A stretch of 64,000 nt of DNA, taken from assembly GCA_963576475.1 (NCBI GenBank), contig OY754970.1:32518619-32582618 (forward strand), in the 5' to 3' direction. The stretch is from Molanna angustata. Its lineage: Eukaryota; Arthropoda; Insecta; Trichoptera; Molannidae. Numbering within the stretch: the first letter of the stretch is position 1; every line of letters starts with the position of its first letter. The notes under the pieces are model-generated. The model ran no database searches. It worked only from the letters and a program-made list of their open reading frames with translations, and was not told where the DNA came from. The position numbers were made by a program, and so were the translations under genes. Positions 32,472 to 44,940 of this stretch are shown in pieces.

Positions 32472-35049
32472 ATAACCTAGCATTGTTTTATTTTATATTT
32501 ATTATATATCTAAATAGAATAATGATGAAAAAAAAATGTTACTCTCCATAATTTATTTACAAACGCGAATTAAATTATATGATTTATTAAAGAACGTTAT
32601 TAATGCTCATTAATTAAGGAAGAACTAGGGTATTTATTTTATAAATCATATATTTTTTAACCATAATTACATGTGACATAATTTTACCATTCCATGTTTT
32701 ACAAATTGTACTATTTTGACTTTGTCCTTATACGACTGAATAAGAAAATTCATCTATTTTTAGCAGCGAATGAGAAGGCTGCCCAGAAATTTGCGACCGT
32801 AGCTAGAATATGCCATGTGGGTCAACTATTTCAGTATCTTCCAATCAATATAACTACTAACAGAGATGAAAATCAATGACTATTCCTATATCGTATATTA
32901 TTTTTTAGTGATTTATATGTATTTGAATATAACTTCAGACAATGCGAAAATAGAACATCCATATCTCTCTAAACTTCAAATATTTCTTCAAATTATTTGG
33001 TTTGTGACGCAGTATAAGTTTATACTATTTTTTTTCCTCGACTTCTCGGTATGTTACGGAGAATTATAACGGAATCTTCCAGAAACAACTGAAACAGCAT
33101 AAAAAAGAGTACTTGAATTTTTCTCATTAAAACTATGTTTTACATTTCCATTTATGTTATATCCGTTCCAAACACACATACACGCCAGTCAGTGTTCAAC
33201 ACAGGTTAATGCAGTACCTAGTTTATTTCAATAAAGTTTTAATGGTTGTGTAATGAAATATCTCATTTATAAATTAATCTATGATGTGATGTATTACGAT
33301 TTGTAACTATTCCACCAAAGCTTTGTACAGATAAAGCTCATTCAAAGAATATTTACTCGATCGACGAGGATCTATGGTATATTATTAGCGCTATGGCTGA
33401 TGTAGAAAGAACATCATTGTTGATTTCTTTAAATAATATGTCAATCGATTATTTCAGTACTGAAATAATTGAGAGCTGCAACTTCTGAGTGAGGAACCTA
33501 GTTGTTAGAATCAATAATATCAATTAAGTGCTGCAATTAATTGTATTTTTTTAATCAAACCAGGTGAATGTTCTTTACTATCGCCAATACAGATTTATAC
33601 ATTTTCGTATCAGCACCTGTAGTGATTTTTTCCATTAGAATAATCAATTATGTGTCGCTTTACTCCTTATCTTTTAATTAAGTTCGATCAATTGACTTGG
33701 TTTCATTTGATTGTGTTTCTGTGATTGGTAAGTAGGCACTAGGATCATTAGTGACAGCAACATAATATATGTATGTAGCTCTATTACAGTAAGTATGTCC
33801 CGAATCGGCTGAAACTCAAGGCGAGGGCGATATATCAATACAAGCTTTGGAAAACATTTTTATTGTCGACAGACGCACCTCTTTGTACTCGTTCTAGATT
33901 TCCCGGTGAACTTTAGTTTTGTCATTACGATAGATATATTGAAAATCTGGGTCGTATTTTCGGTTCGCGTCTATGAATGTATGAGGATGGTTGACCCATA
34001 TTTACCGAATGGAGGTTACGTACCGCAATATAAGCCTACATAGGCTGCTCGCCATATCTAATTGGTATTCTATAAAGAATTTTAGAATCATTTCGTACCT
34101 ACTGTGTATTGTATTTTCATTTTTTGGCAAGATTTATTTTTGATTGGCATTCACTGTACTTTTTTAAGCTCTTATCTTCAGGAATACTTGAATATTTTAA
34201 GTGATGATCATGTTACGTTTGCAAATATTTCTGAACAGAAAATATTCATTAAATAATTTTTGAACAATATTCCTTCTGCGTCCTCCAATTTCATATATCC
34301 TTTCCTCGTTTCTTTGATATCTTTGTAACTAAAAGTCTTATATATTTATGTCTCGCCATTGTTTTGAATATGACCATATACCATCGCTTCATGGCCATAT
34401 ATTATAAAAAAACTTAGTCTAATCTTTCAATAATATATTTTAGTTGCGTAAAGTCTAACTGCTGAAACTGATTATTTACCCAATACATTATTTTTCCACT
34501 TTTGGTGGTGTTAAGTATAACAATTTTCTTAAAGTTTAGATTAGTTAGCGTCACTTCTATGTGTTAGTATATCGGTGTCTACGATGTTATGAATAGGTTA
34601 TGAATAACGGGGTATATTTACGATTTACACAGTCTATGAATTATGGACAAAACCATTCCATATATTACATGGTTTTTATGTTCGACCTACGTTATGAGCT
34701 ACAGGTTGCTCATTTGATACATGTGAAAATTATATTTCACATCATAATAAATTAAATATTTCAATTGATCCCGCCAAGGATACGGGTTCAAAACTAATAA
34801 AAATTTGCAAATTATTTACGAGTTTAGTCGTTTTGTCATATTATTGGAAACACCCATTTTTTAAGAATGAAAATGTCCTTGAAACAAGTACCTACATATT
34901 CATCCTCATACATTCCCTAAACTAAGCGAACTCGGACCTCTGGACCACTGTTGCCTATTCTGGAATTTTTTATTTTTTTTTATTATCCAATAGTTTTAAC
35001 ATACTGAGGATGCTCGTACAAAAGTGATTCCGGTTAATGGTAGTTGCAT
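32472..35049. other. 2.6 kb without recognisable gene
   Basis: AT-rich with scattered chance ORFs under 70 codons. A GAATGTATGAGGATG string at 33975-33990 recurs at 1422 and, inverted, at about 34900, hinting at an ancient dispersed repeat. Confidence 0.45.
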
Positions 35050-35480
35050 AAGCGATAAAAAATTCTAGTAGATGATGGAGTTAGTAGATGATGGAAGCGA
35101 TAAAAATTCTAGTAAATGTTGGAGTTAGTCGATGATGATGGAAGCGATAAAAAAATTCTAGTAGATGATGGAGTTAGTAGATGATGGAAGCGATAAAAAT
35201 TCTAGTAAATGATGGAGTTAGTAGATGATGATGGAAGCGATAAAAAAATTCTAGTAGATGATGGAGTTAGTAGATGATGGAAGCGATAAAAAATTCTAGT
35301 AGATGATGGAGTTAGTAGATGATGGAAGCGATAAAAAATTCTAGTAGATGATGGAGTTAGTAGATGATGAAAGCGATAAAAAATTCTAGTAGATGTTGGA
35401 GTTAGTAGATGATGGAAGCGACAAAAGATTCTAGTAGATGATGGAGTTAGTAGATGATGGAAGCGATAAAAATTCTAGCA
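35050..35480 (+). repeat. Tandem array of 45-bp units, about 9.6 copies
   Basis: The unit is AAGCGATAAAAAATTCTAGT followed by AGATGATGGAGTTAGTAGATGATGG. Units vary by 43-47 bp through A-run length and an extra GAT. Units 2-3 and 4-5 form a longer repeated pair (short A-run with TAAATG, then long A-run with TAGATG), showing amplification of dimers. Confidence 0.95.
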
Positions 35481-35766
35481 AATATATCGTTTCTAAAGAT
35501 TTAATTACATTTTCATAATATTTATTTTTAATCCTTTACTCAGTTTTCTTTGTTCTTAAATATACTTCGTTTATTTCGCATTGCTATTTAGAAGCATTTT
35601 TATGATTGATTTCATACGTCGAATTCTTTTACTTTCTTATCTCTTGTATTATTTTACTCAATAATTCAATACGTGCCATTTTCATTTTATAATCTGTGGA
35701 AATGAAACATAATTTTGACATTAATATAATTAAATTTAATGACTGAAGACTGTACAAGTTTCTTGA
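35481..35766. other. No gene seen
   Basis: AT-rich spacer. Confidence 0.5.
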
Positions 35767-35885
35767 ACTTCTTCTTCTTCTTCGATGGCGCTACAGCCCA
35801 AATCGAGCCTTGGCCTCCGTTAACTTTCGCCTCCATCCAATCCTGTCCTCTGCTGTGACTTTCCAGCTCAACAAGTTTCTTGAAC
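35767..35885 (-). pseudogene. Very short RTE-like LINE 3' end
   Basis: The minus strand reads MEAKVNGGQGSIWAV, a decayed version of the LMEAKARYGL end of the LINE at 59035. It is followed by the same GAAGAAGAAGAAG tail on the minus strand. Confidence 0.75.
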
Positions 35886-36459
35886 ACGAGATCTGATTTC
35901 AACTGAAGGATGAACAGTTTTCTTCATTTTTATGTATATTTTTATATCACTAAATAAATAGTTACAAAATTTTTTTTTGTTGAAATACGCCTAGAATATC
36001 TATTAACGTAAATTATAAAAAAGTTACTTCGCTTGCTTGGTATCTATCATCATGGATGATTGCTCTCGACATTAACAACTGTTGGCCGTGAATTGAATCC
36101 ATGGTTATGTTTTTTTGCAATCAGGAATAAATAAAAGTAACCTCGACCTTTTGTAGTTAGGTTTACCTGTGATCATGTGATTCTGCTGCTCTTTGAGCAA
36201 TATGTTCCCTTTTGCTGATTGCATTCGTTAGCTTAATAAATTTAATAAATCCACGTACCTACGTTAAAAATAAGCCAAATAGAGATACCACAAATTTAGA
36301 TTGAAAATACTAGAAAAACGTCGCCCGCTATGGCATAGTAGCAAATAGTCGGCGTTCTGGACTCGGTTCTCAGCAAATAAGAGATTTATTAAAAATGTGT
36401 CGCACAGATTAGTCAGAATTAGTCGAAAAGGTACAACAAGAAAGTGTTTAAATACGACG
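35886..36459. other. No gene seen
   Basis: AT-rich spacer. Confidence 0.5.
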
Positions 36460-36545
36460 AATAATGTCCCTCTCCCATACCGGAAATCTAATTCCGAACC
36501 CATGGCTCTGGAATCAGATGTTCTAACCAACTGTACCATGATGGC
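36460..36545 (-). repeat. tRNA-like SINE head
   Basis: The minus strand gives TGGTACAGTTGGTTAGAAC (box A) and ATGGGTTCGGAATTAG (box B) at tRNA spacing. The ends do not pair as an acceptor stem, and a body seems to follow to about 36310. A SINE or tRNA relic is likelier than a gene. Confidence 0.55.
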
Positions 36546-37370
36546 AGAAAAATTATGTTTTTAGTCAAATGCAAGTAGGTACATACATATAGATGTGATG
36601 GGTCTTAGGTATTCTATTAACATCTTTTCTAACAGTATAATTACTTGTTATTTCATGTTCTATGTGTAACTGCCTAGAATTTGTCACCATTTATTATATG
36701 TATCGATAATTGGGAAAATTCAATGGCTTCGCATGTTCGTCATTTTCACTCCTACATAAACATCTAACATCGTCTCGGCAATGGACTATTGTGTTCATAG
36801 CCCTACCTATATTTCGCTATCATTGATTCGTTATGTCTCAATTATTGAAGTTTGGCTGCACTCGAAACAATTGGGGCTGTTCTTATTGGATTAAAATACA
36901 CCCTTCACCCTATTACCTGGCACCACTCTTCTTTCATCTATTTAAGTTTTATATTTTTAACTAAATTAAAATATCACACCAAATAAAATAGTAAAACAAT
37001 ACCTCGTTTAACATCACTTAATGATAATGTGCCTCTGCGTTTTACGAGAACGATGTTCCCTACCTCATAATTACGTATCCTTACCACCAAGTATTATTGT
37101 TTCGTTAATTTTAAAAGTAAAATTATACTTTTCTGCTCTACCGACAGCAAAGCACAAATGTAGAGAATAGTTGCTCTCCGTCCTGACAAGAAAACGGTAC
37201 GCTTCAAAACCGGTCGAATATAAAAAAGTCGAAGTAGTGGTTATAACAAAGACATGTGTAATACTAAAAAGTTTTTAAAAATTTACTACAAAGTTAATTG
37301 TGAGAATATTAATAAAATTATATTTTTTTTAATCTAACCGTACGTTGGAATTAATTTGATTTACTTCTGT
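36546..37370. other. No gene seen
   Basis: AT-rich; no ORF above 60 codons. Confidence 0.5.
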
Positions 37371-37438
37371 ATTCTTTATTTCGCTATTAAAACTCACCTT
37401 CATAATATGAAGGTGAGTTTTAATAGCGAATAAAGAAT
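37371..37438. repeat. Short palindrome
   Basis: ATTCTTTATTTCGCTATTAA and AACTCACCTTCAT pair with the following AAGGTGAGTTTTAATAGCG-AATAAAGAAT. One base is missing in the right arm. A second AT-only palindrome (ATTGTAAATATTATTTACAA) follows to 37488. Confidence 0.85.
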
Positions 37439-37488
37439 ATTATTGTAAATATTATTTACAATAATATTTACAATATTATTGTAAACTA

Positions 37489-38224
37489 TGTAGGTACCTT
37501 TTCTATAACGATGAACCCAAGTGTAAAGAATCTACATATGGGGGATAAAATACAATAAACAATCCACGTTTGCAGACACATCGAAATTGTCTTGATCGTA
37601 TAAATAAAATTATGAATGATGATGAATCATCACAAATCGATTGCATTGTCAACACTCCCTTGCAAGCCGTGAAAGTGGCAAGTTCAATTATCTAAACGAA
37701 CCCAGAACGCCAGCACAGATATACCTACCTATACATATAATAAAACAATTGTATCCGTCAAGAAAGTGTCGATTCTATGGTAAGTACTAAATAAAGTTCC
37801 CGGTGTAATAGTGCAAGCTGATTGAATTGATTTATCGATCACACCCATCTACGGTTTTATAACTTGCAATACCACCTTGAACCCACCTGTGTAGGTATAT
37901 ATGGTGCATGATAGCCTTCGGCATTTTGACATTTGAAAGCACTCTCTAATGCTGTCTGTTTCCCTTCTAGACCACATTTCCCACAGTACAATCCGAGGTC
38001 TTAGGTATAAACATTGTTCTTCATTTACCTATACTCTTCCATCACACCCACATTTTTTTTATATTGAACAGTATTAAGTACAACATTAATTTACGAGATA
38101 CATTACTGTAATTAAATTATTGCAATTTTTCATCTAAATATCTTCTTTTTCATCTTTTTAGTATTACACATGTCTTGTGATTGATTTTATTTTATTTGTT
38201 TTTTTTTAAATCACTTCCCGGACA
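37489..38224. other. No gene seen
   Basis: No coding or repeat structure recognised. Confidence 0.5.
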
Positions 38225-38365
38225 ACTAACAGGTACTATATCAAATATTAATATAATACGCACCCAATAACAAGTTGACACATTCTGGAGACTTACGATA
38301 TTAATCGTCTCACAGATTCAGACTGAAAACACAATAAAAAAACTGTGTCCCCACCGGAAAGTAAG
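38225..38365 (-). repeat. tRNA-derived SINE, tail and middle
   Basis: Inverted relative to 20440: ACGCACCCAATAACAAGTTG, CACATTCTGGAGACTTACG, then GAAAACACAATAAAAAAACTG and GTGTCCCCACCGG. It ends at the start of the head, so the tRNA-like part is missing or decayed. Confidence 0.7.
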
Positions 38366-38734
38366 AAATATAAAGAGAAAGAAAGCAAAACATGTTGTAA
38401 ATAAACAAAAATCAAATAAACATTCAAAGAAAAAAAGGAAACATGCAATTGAAACAGTTTTTGGTCATTATATGAAAATAAATCCAAAATAAACAATCCA
38501 CCATTACATACAACTATTTAGATTGTTAAATGCATTTTTAGTATTTATTTAATCTTATATTAATATTTAATCGGTTTTAATTCATTTGAAATATGTACCT
38601 CAAAATAAATGTATTTTTTTTTTTATTTGACTTTAAATTTGTATGCAATTGAATTTCTATCTTTTTTACTGTGTTTAGAGTTATTACTCTTCTGTTGGTG
38701 TTCAAATCAAGAAGTGTCCATAGGAAACAAAAAT
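38366..38734. other. No gene seen
   Basis: AT-rich spacer. Confidence 0.5.
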
Positions 38735-39115
38735 CACACTGTACAAGACAATTATCAGAACAGTTGTGACATACGGATGTGAAGCATGGACACTTACAGC
38801 CAAATCTGCTAAAATGCTAGACACGTTTGAGAGACGAGTGTTTCGTAGAATCCTAGGACCTTTGCCTGATGGTGACGCCTGGAGTATTAGATATAATAAA
38901 AGCTGTATGCCATCTACAAGACTCCCAGGTTCTCTGTGCATGTCAGATTGAGCAGATTGAGGTGGGCAGGACATGTACAGAGAATGCCACCACAGCGAAT
39001 ACCAACGAAAGTCCTGTGTGGACATCTAGGTGGAAGGAGAAAGGTTGGAAGACCGCGGCTGCGATGGGAGGAGGAAGTTAGAAGCGATGAAGGCGAATCG
39101 CTCAGCTATACAATA
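38735..39115 (+). pseudogene. RTE-like LINE ORF fragment
   Basis: The + strand reads VTYGCEAWTLTAKSAKML, FERRVFRRILGPLPDG, then after frame changes HVRLSRLRWAGHVQRMP and GRRKVGRPRLRWEEEV. It is the same family as 59035-59422, with two frameshifts and a diverged 3' end. A dead copy. Confidence 0.85.
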
Positions 39116-40976
39116 TAGGACAACCTACACTGTAGCTAGATTTCGCCAAAGCTATATATGTGGGGGAGGTGTATAGTATATTGTTTTGTTTCACTGTAAT
39201 ATTACATTTTTGTATTGCTTTATATTTTCTTGTAGGTATACATTTTGGACATCAAAATCATCCTTATTCATCTGTTTAGTATATTCTTAATATTGTATTT
39301 AACATTTATTTATTTGGTATAATATATTGAGTGTCTATCGAGTCGTGCTGTTTAGGGAATGAGATCCAATCGTCTATCTAATCCACAGCGTTTTTCAAAA
39401 TATATCACATTGGTCCAGTTGTCCGATCATAATATCCGTGTCAGTTGTATCGGCCATAACATTTTATCATTATAATTTCAATCGACTAGGCACAATTTAG
39501 ATCGCCTATTATTTCTGCCGTGCGGTGAATCGACTTGGTATTATAAATTACAAATCTTGCGTTTATAATCGTAGATCTTTTTTTAAATATACATACACAT
39601 TGGCAGATGATGGTCATGGTTTGTGGTTCTTTGATAAAACAAATTCGCTATTATGCATGCATGCAAAATCTTGTGTGCCGTATACTTTTATTCTTGCGTT
39701 TATTCTTACTTTGTATCGTGGTACACCTGAGGCTGTCTTTAAGAAGCGATACTTCCTTACCACAAGTTTCTAAAAGTGTTCCAATTCTCTTTAGTATTTT
39801 TTGTTTCCTGTTTCTTATTCCTCAAAAAAAGCATTTACGTTCCCAAAGGATATGCTCAAGTTAGACAAAGCTGACACAAGGAGGAATCGGATTAGAGAAA
39901 CGGAGAAATATGTATTTTAAAATTGTCTAGTAAGGAAATTATTGGTCAGGGAAATCAGGGAATCAGGAAAATTCTACAAATATCGACTGAAGATGTTAAA
40001 GTTTATTAAGCCTAATTATAATGAACTTATTTGTTTCCAGTGTTTTTCATTACCACTGACCAATAATCTATACAGTATTTAATAACTCTCTGAATTATGT
40101 AGACCTTGTTTAAATGGTTTTCTTAAAATATTTATTTTCGTACTTCCGATGGCTATCTAACACTTGCCCTTATATACATATCAAAAGTATTTTTCTTACA
40201 AGTAAGAACAATTAGATATTTTTGTTCTATTTTATCAAAATCATTTTCTAGTATGTGAATATCATGAACTTAACTTTTTTTTACAGTTGCTTGTTATTTC
40301 TATCCTTTAGATCTATCTTTAGCTATAGATTTCTCACTGCGTACAGAAGTATATCGCTTAATATGTTGGTGCAAATTTTTTTTAAAGAGTTGATTTAATA
40401 CATCATCTAGTTTTATTTTGTGTTAATTTATTTATATCTATAACGAATTAGATTGTTATTACAGTAATGAATTATTGTAAAGAATCTTTATTATTCAAAA
40501 AGTCGTCTCGTTCTCTTGTTGGATATTAATTTGTCTGCGAGCTTAAATCTATTAATCTGTTGTGCGATTTAAGTTATGCCATTTTTACGATGAATGGTTG
40601 AAGATTGTAAGAAAAATGTGACTTAACGTGCACGAGCACTTAGCGTTCATATTATTTTCTATACAAATATAACGTCTTAAATAATGTACAAATGTTTTGT
40701 TCTAGTTTTTTCTTTGTTCGATTTCTTCATTCTATGAGATGTAAAAATAAATAATCCATTTCATGGTTTATTATAATCATAATTTGTTTTTAATTGTTTC
40801 TCTGCTTTCTTCTGTAGTTCTATTGATGTATTATCAGTAATAGATAGTTAAACTGGGTCTTGTGTATTGTATCTTTTTATTTGTGGAACAGTCTTTTTTC
40901 ATTGATTTTTACAATTTGACTTGCCTTATACAAAGCCACCAATTGATTTGACAATAGTCAAGTCATAGCTACATTA
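39116..40976. other. 1.9 kb without recognisable gene
   Basis: AT-rich; overlapping chance ORFs at 39525-39864 without motifs. Confidence 0.45.
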
Positions 40977-41352
40977 CCCCGTATTCAGTAACTATTTCAA
41001 CTAAAATAGGAACATACTAAAATTTTAGATTTTAGATTTACGGTCTTATTTCAGCGTTATAAAATATCAACTTGGACTAAATGGAATAGGAACGTACTTA
41101 TATTGGCCGGGACGTTCTTAAAAAGTTACTGAATTTAGTGTTTTGAATAATTATGAAAATGATGAAAATTTCATAATTATTCATAAAACGTCTGATTCAG
41201 TAACTTTATAAGAACATTCCGGCCAAAATAGGTACGTTCCTATTCCATTTAGTCCAAGTTGATATTTTATAACGCTGAAATAAGACCGTAAATCTAAAAT
41301 CAACAATTTTAGAACGTTCCTAATTTAGTTCCAATAGTTACTGAATACGGGA
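40977..41352. mobile_element. Fold-back MITE, 376 bp
   Basis: CCCGTATTCAGTAACTATT at the left and AATAGTTACTGAATACGGG at the right. The arms of about 170 bp include GGTCTTATTTCAGCGTTATA and AACTTGGACTAAATGGAATA in both orientations. TA lies at 40975-40976 and 41353-41354, which would fit a Tc1/mariner-type TSD, but two bases prove little. Non-coding. Confidence 0.9.
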
Positions 41353-42402
41353 TAGTATCCCTTATTTCAAAACTATACATCGTATAACTCAGTTTCAGTT
41401 CGAATCCTGTTTAGACGATTGCATTTACCACAAGTATTGTTTGTATTAGGGAATAATATATGAGTTTGAATAAATACATTTGTTTCAAAGGCGATAATTC
41501 CTTTTTCAAAAAAATTACCAACAACTGCGAATTTATCACCAAATGTTTTGTTTATTTTGAAGTTTTTTTTTTCATTTAGTGATTTTCCTTTAATCAGATG
41601 GGCACTTAAATCGTAACTGGGTTATATTTGTTGCTAAATTTACGTTTTATTTTTCCATTGTTGGCCGTGAATGTATTTGCAATTCATGGGTTGGGGTATT
41701 ACGTGTTTACCATTTTGTTTCGCACGGTGGTAGACAATTTGTAAAAAAAATATCGCATTTCAGATTGCGTGGTATCAGAACGGGCGCTACTTTTTTGCAC
41801 GGGTTCATTTATTATTTGCTAAGTTTTCTTCTATGTCTCAACCTTGAAGTTTAGTGTTCGGATCGATCACCTCACCCCCGCGGGTTTAGCCCGTTTTGCG
41901 TGAAACATTTTATACCAACTTAAAGGTAGCGATTTGTATGTGCTGTTATAACTTTCCTGAAGACCTTGGTATACCTGCCTATATATATTACATAGCATAT
42001 CATAACACTTCCACTCTGCGTATCCTCTCGTATTGTAAATGTGTTTCATGCCAAGAATGGAAAATAGAGCCTTATCCTAAGTTTTGCATTTAAATCACCA
42101 CAAACTGTTTGTATTGAGTGCTAGCAGACTACAAGAAAACATGCAAGATGTTGTTCTACAATAAGATACAGTAAAGTTACATGAAATTTTCCACAGACTT
42201 ACATTTCTTTTTTCATTCTAATGATGTTCCTAAAATCCTGTATAGTAAAAAATTGTGACTATGACTGTTTTTGGTTTTATTTCTGTCGAATGAGGAGTAG
42301 GAAGGTGAATCTCTGTAATCTGTTAGGTGAAATTTGGTAATTGCAATTTAAGTGACTTATTGAATGTTCAATGTAGGTACTCGTTGTTGTTTTAGTCATA
42401 CC
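41353..42402. other. No gene seen
   Basis: AT-rich; short chance ORFs on both strands at 41867-42093. Confidence 0.45.
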
Positions 42403-42895
42403 ATCACGCCATGTCCCTACCGGGGTAGGCAGAGAGAATCGAACGATACATTTTTATCCTGATACTCAACCGTCGCCTCATCAACATTCATAAATCGTCT
42501 CATACATGTTCGTCTGTTGCTCATGCTCCTTACACATGGTCGAGCCATCCTTTTCTTGGACGGCCCCGACTTCTCATTCCATTCCTGTCCGCATTGTATA
42601 TTTTCTTCGTCAGGCGTTCCTCATTCATTCTCTCCATGTGTCTAAACCATCTCAATGTATTCACTTTCATTCTACTGATTTCATCATTCCTATTATTGAT
42701 GTCCTCATTTCTTACCCTATTGTACTTTGTCTTGTTACATATTCTTCTCGGCGATCTCATTTCAACTGTATTTATTCTGCTTTCATGCGTCTTCTGCCAT
42801 GTTCACGTCTCAGTTGCATAGGTCAGAGTTTGGACTTCAAATGCATTGCCAATGGCAACTTTGACTTCCTTAGATATGTCGCGATGATTCATTAT
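42403..42895 (-). pseudogene. LINE ORF C-terminal fragment and 3' end
   Basis: The minus strand reads TLTYATET-TWQ, INTVEMRSPRRIC, VRNEDI, NTLRWFRHMERMN and GRPRKGWLD, the post-RT region of a LINE, with one stop. It then has a 3' UTR to the GGTAGGGACATGGCG string at 42403-42425. The same family is seen as scraps at 10926, 11275 and 28590. Confidence 0.8.
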
Positions 42896-43589
42896 TGGTA
42901 TATGTAAGTACTCTTCTTTTAATATTAATTTATAACGTAATAACCCATTCATTAATGACGTAAAATTTTATTATTATATATCGATATGACGTAGGGTCGT
43001 TCCAGAGAGCGCCTTTAAATTCATCTTGGGTTGCTTCGTGAAGTTTATTACACAAGTTCGAAACTTTGTTTTTCCTTTATCCTTACCCTTTTTGTTTGTT
43101 AGGTAAGATTTAGTCATTGCGACTTCGTAAAGTATTATTACTTCATCTCAGTTCAATTCATTATTACTTTATGTTTTACTCATTCCATTCGTTTATTGGG
43201 TTAAATTTAGGTTGGTTATTTTTTTTCATCCTCTTCATACTTTATGGAGAAGAATTATTGTCCATTACGCTTTTGTTGAATTGTTGCGTCATCTTTTTGT
43301 CTCGTGATTTTATTTTATTTCTCACTTGGTAATATAATTGAAAGCATTTAATGAGTTTTTTTTGATAATTTGTTTTTTTGTTTGTTTAGAAGAAAAATCA
43401 ACATCATTATTACACATACTCAAAAGTCGTAAAAACGTATATGTATACATAACAATAATAAAATAATACAAAAGATATTCCTAGCATAAATTTATTACGG
43501 AAAATTGTTAAATAATTTATTGTATAGGAATAAATCGAATAAATCAATAAATTCTTTATTTTAATAAAAATAAAATTATCTTGGAAGTT
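42896..43589. other. No gene seen
   Basis: AT-rich, T-rich; a 71-codon Phe/Leu-rich ORF at 43117 is probably chance. Confidence 0.5.
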
Positions 43590-43770
43590 GGACTTATATG
43601 GGTGATGGCAGAACAGCGCTAATACAGTGGTCGCGAGTTCGAATCCTGCCACGGCCGATTTCGTTCACCTATAGCACAAGCGTATACTTAATTTTGGGAA
43701 AGTCTGATGATGAATATGTACTTGTTACAAGGACATATTCATTCTTTAAAGAAAATATATCCTTTTAAGT
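43590..43770 (+). repeat. tRNA-derived SINE
   Basis: ATATGGGTGATGGCAGAAC, then GTGGTCGCGAGTTCGAATCC (box B) and CACGGCCGATTTCGTTCACC. The body continues GGGAAAGTCTGATGATGAAT-ATGTACTTGTTACAAGGAC and ends near ATTCATTC. Confidence 0.7.
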
Positions 43771-44311
43771 TACCTTTAACCTTTAATCAACCTTTTTTCA
43801 TAACTTGTAATTTTATTTCGAGTTTCTTATATCGGCATGAATATTTAGTTATTGCTTAAAGTCAGACATATCGATCGAATATTCAAAATACATATTTGCA
43901 CGACATTTTATTATTATTATGTTCTGAAATGGGTTATTTTGTAAGTCATTATTATTACAGCCAAATTACATGGTAATGTTAAAATGTAATTTTTCAAGTA
44001 AATCCGCTTCTTTCGTCGGTCGGATTATACATTGTAATTTATTATAATATAGATTCTCGAGGCATCCCGTGAAATATCACTGATTATTCTTTATGATTAA
44101 AGTTTTGATTTACCTACCTACATTATTGTTGCAATTCACATTTCACTCGACAATAACTTCTTATTTTTATTTATCTTTCCAAGAAATCAACAAAATAAAC
44201 CTGAAACTTGCATTGTTTCCTATACGTTTCGGAAGCGTTACCCCCCTTCAAAGTGCTTTATTTATATTTTTACTCTCCTTTGACCACGTTAAAAAATATA
44301 AATATTATTAA

Positions 44312-44440
44312 TTAGAAAATTGTTGGTGACGTTAGGTCGAGTCTTGTTTCGACCAATTTCGTCAACCTGTTGTCCAAAGATTTGCTTACTTTAGGAAACA
44401 TAATATATTATGAGGTTATTATGTGTTTGTTACAATGATA
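44312..44440 (+). repeat. Diverged SINE fragment related to 43590
   Basis: Shares GTCGAGTCTTG, AATTTCGTCAACCTG, a middle TTTAGGAAA and the TGTTTGTTACAATGA end with the copy at 43590. Weakly conserved. Confidence 0.4.
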
Positions 44441-44523
44441 TATCCAATGAATATATTTTTAAAGTTTGCATATATACGCAAACATTGCACTTTTAAAAAT
44501 ATGTTAGATTCACATACACATCA

Positions 44524-44940
44524 AGCATCTAGCACAAACAGCCAAAATGAAGTAATATTTCTGGCGCAGTTCAGGGGTGACATCTGTGTGAGAACACTGT
44601 TACTTCATGTTTAAGAACTGTTTCTTTCATTTTTCAAATTAATCAACTTCTCAAAAGATGGCGTTACACAAATGTTTCTTCGTTACTTCGATGGCAATAG
44701 TAAAAATGTCCTATTTTCAAACGATCTGGTACTCACTATTAACATATATAGAACTTTCAAAATTACATTGATAAGGGAACTCAATAAGAAGGCGTAATTG
44801 GTGAACCTTGCGTACGCGCATAATGTGATCACATAAACCTGCCGATGACAGGTTGTAAGCCCTATAGGTGCCTTGAGTTCCTTGTTCTTCTATAATATTC
44901 CAACTTCGTCTTTATTGAGATCTTAAAAATTTGTCAAAAA
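44524..44940 (-). repeat. Repeat family X, copy 2 (inverted)
   Basis: CTGGCGCAGTTCAGGGGTGA, AAAAGATGGCGTTACA, GGTGAACCTTGCGTACGCGC and TTCGTCTTTATTGAGATC are reverse complements of blocks in 25303-25755 in the same order. Clearly diverged. Confidence 0.75.

Noticed and set aside
35050..35480. Regularly spaced repeats resembling a CRISPR array
   Set aside because: The units are contiguous with no unique spacers, there is no cas gene, and the DNA is eukaryotic.
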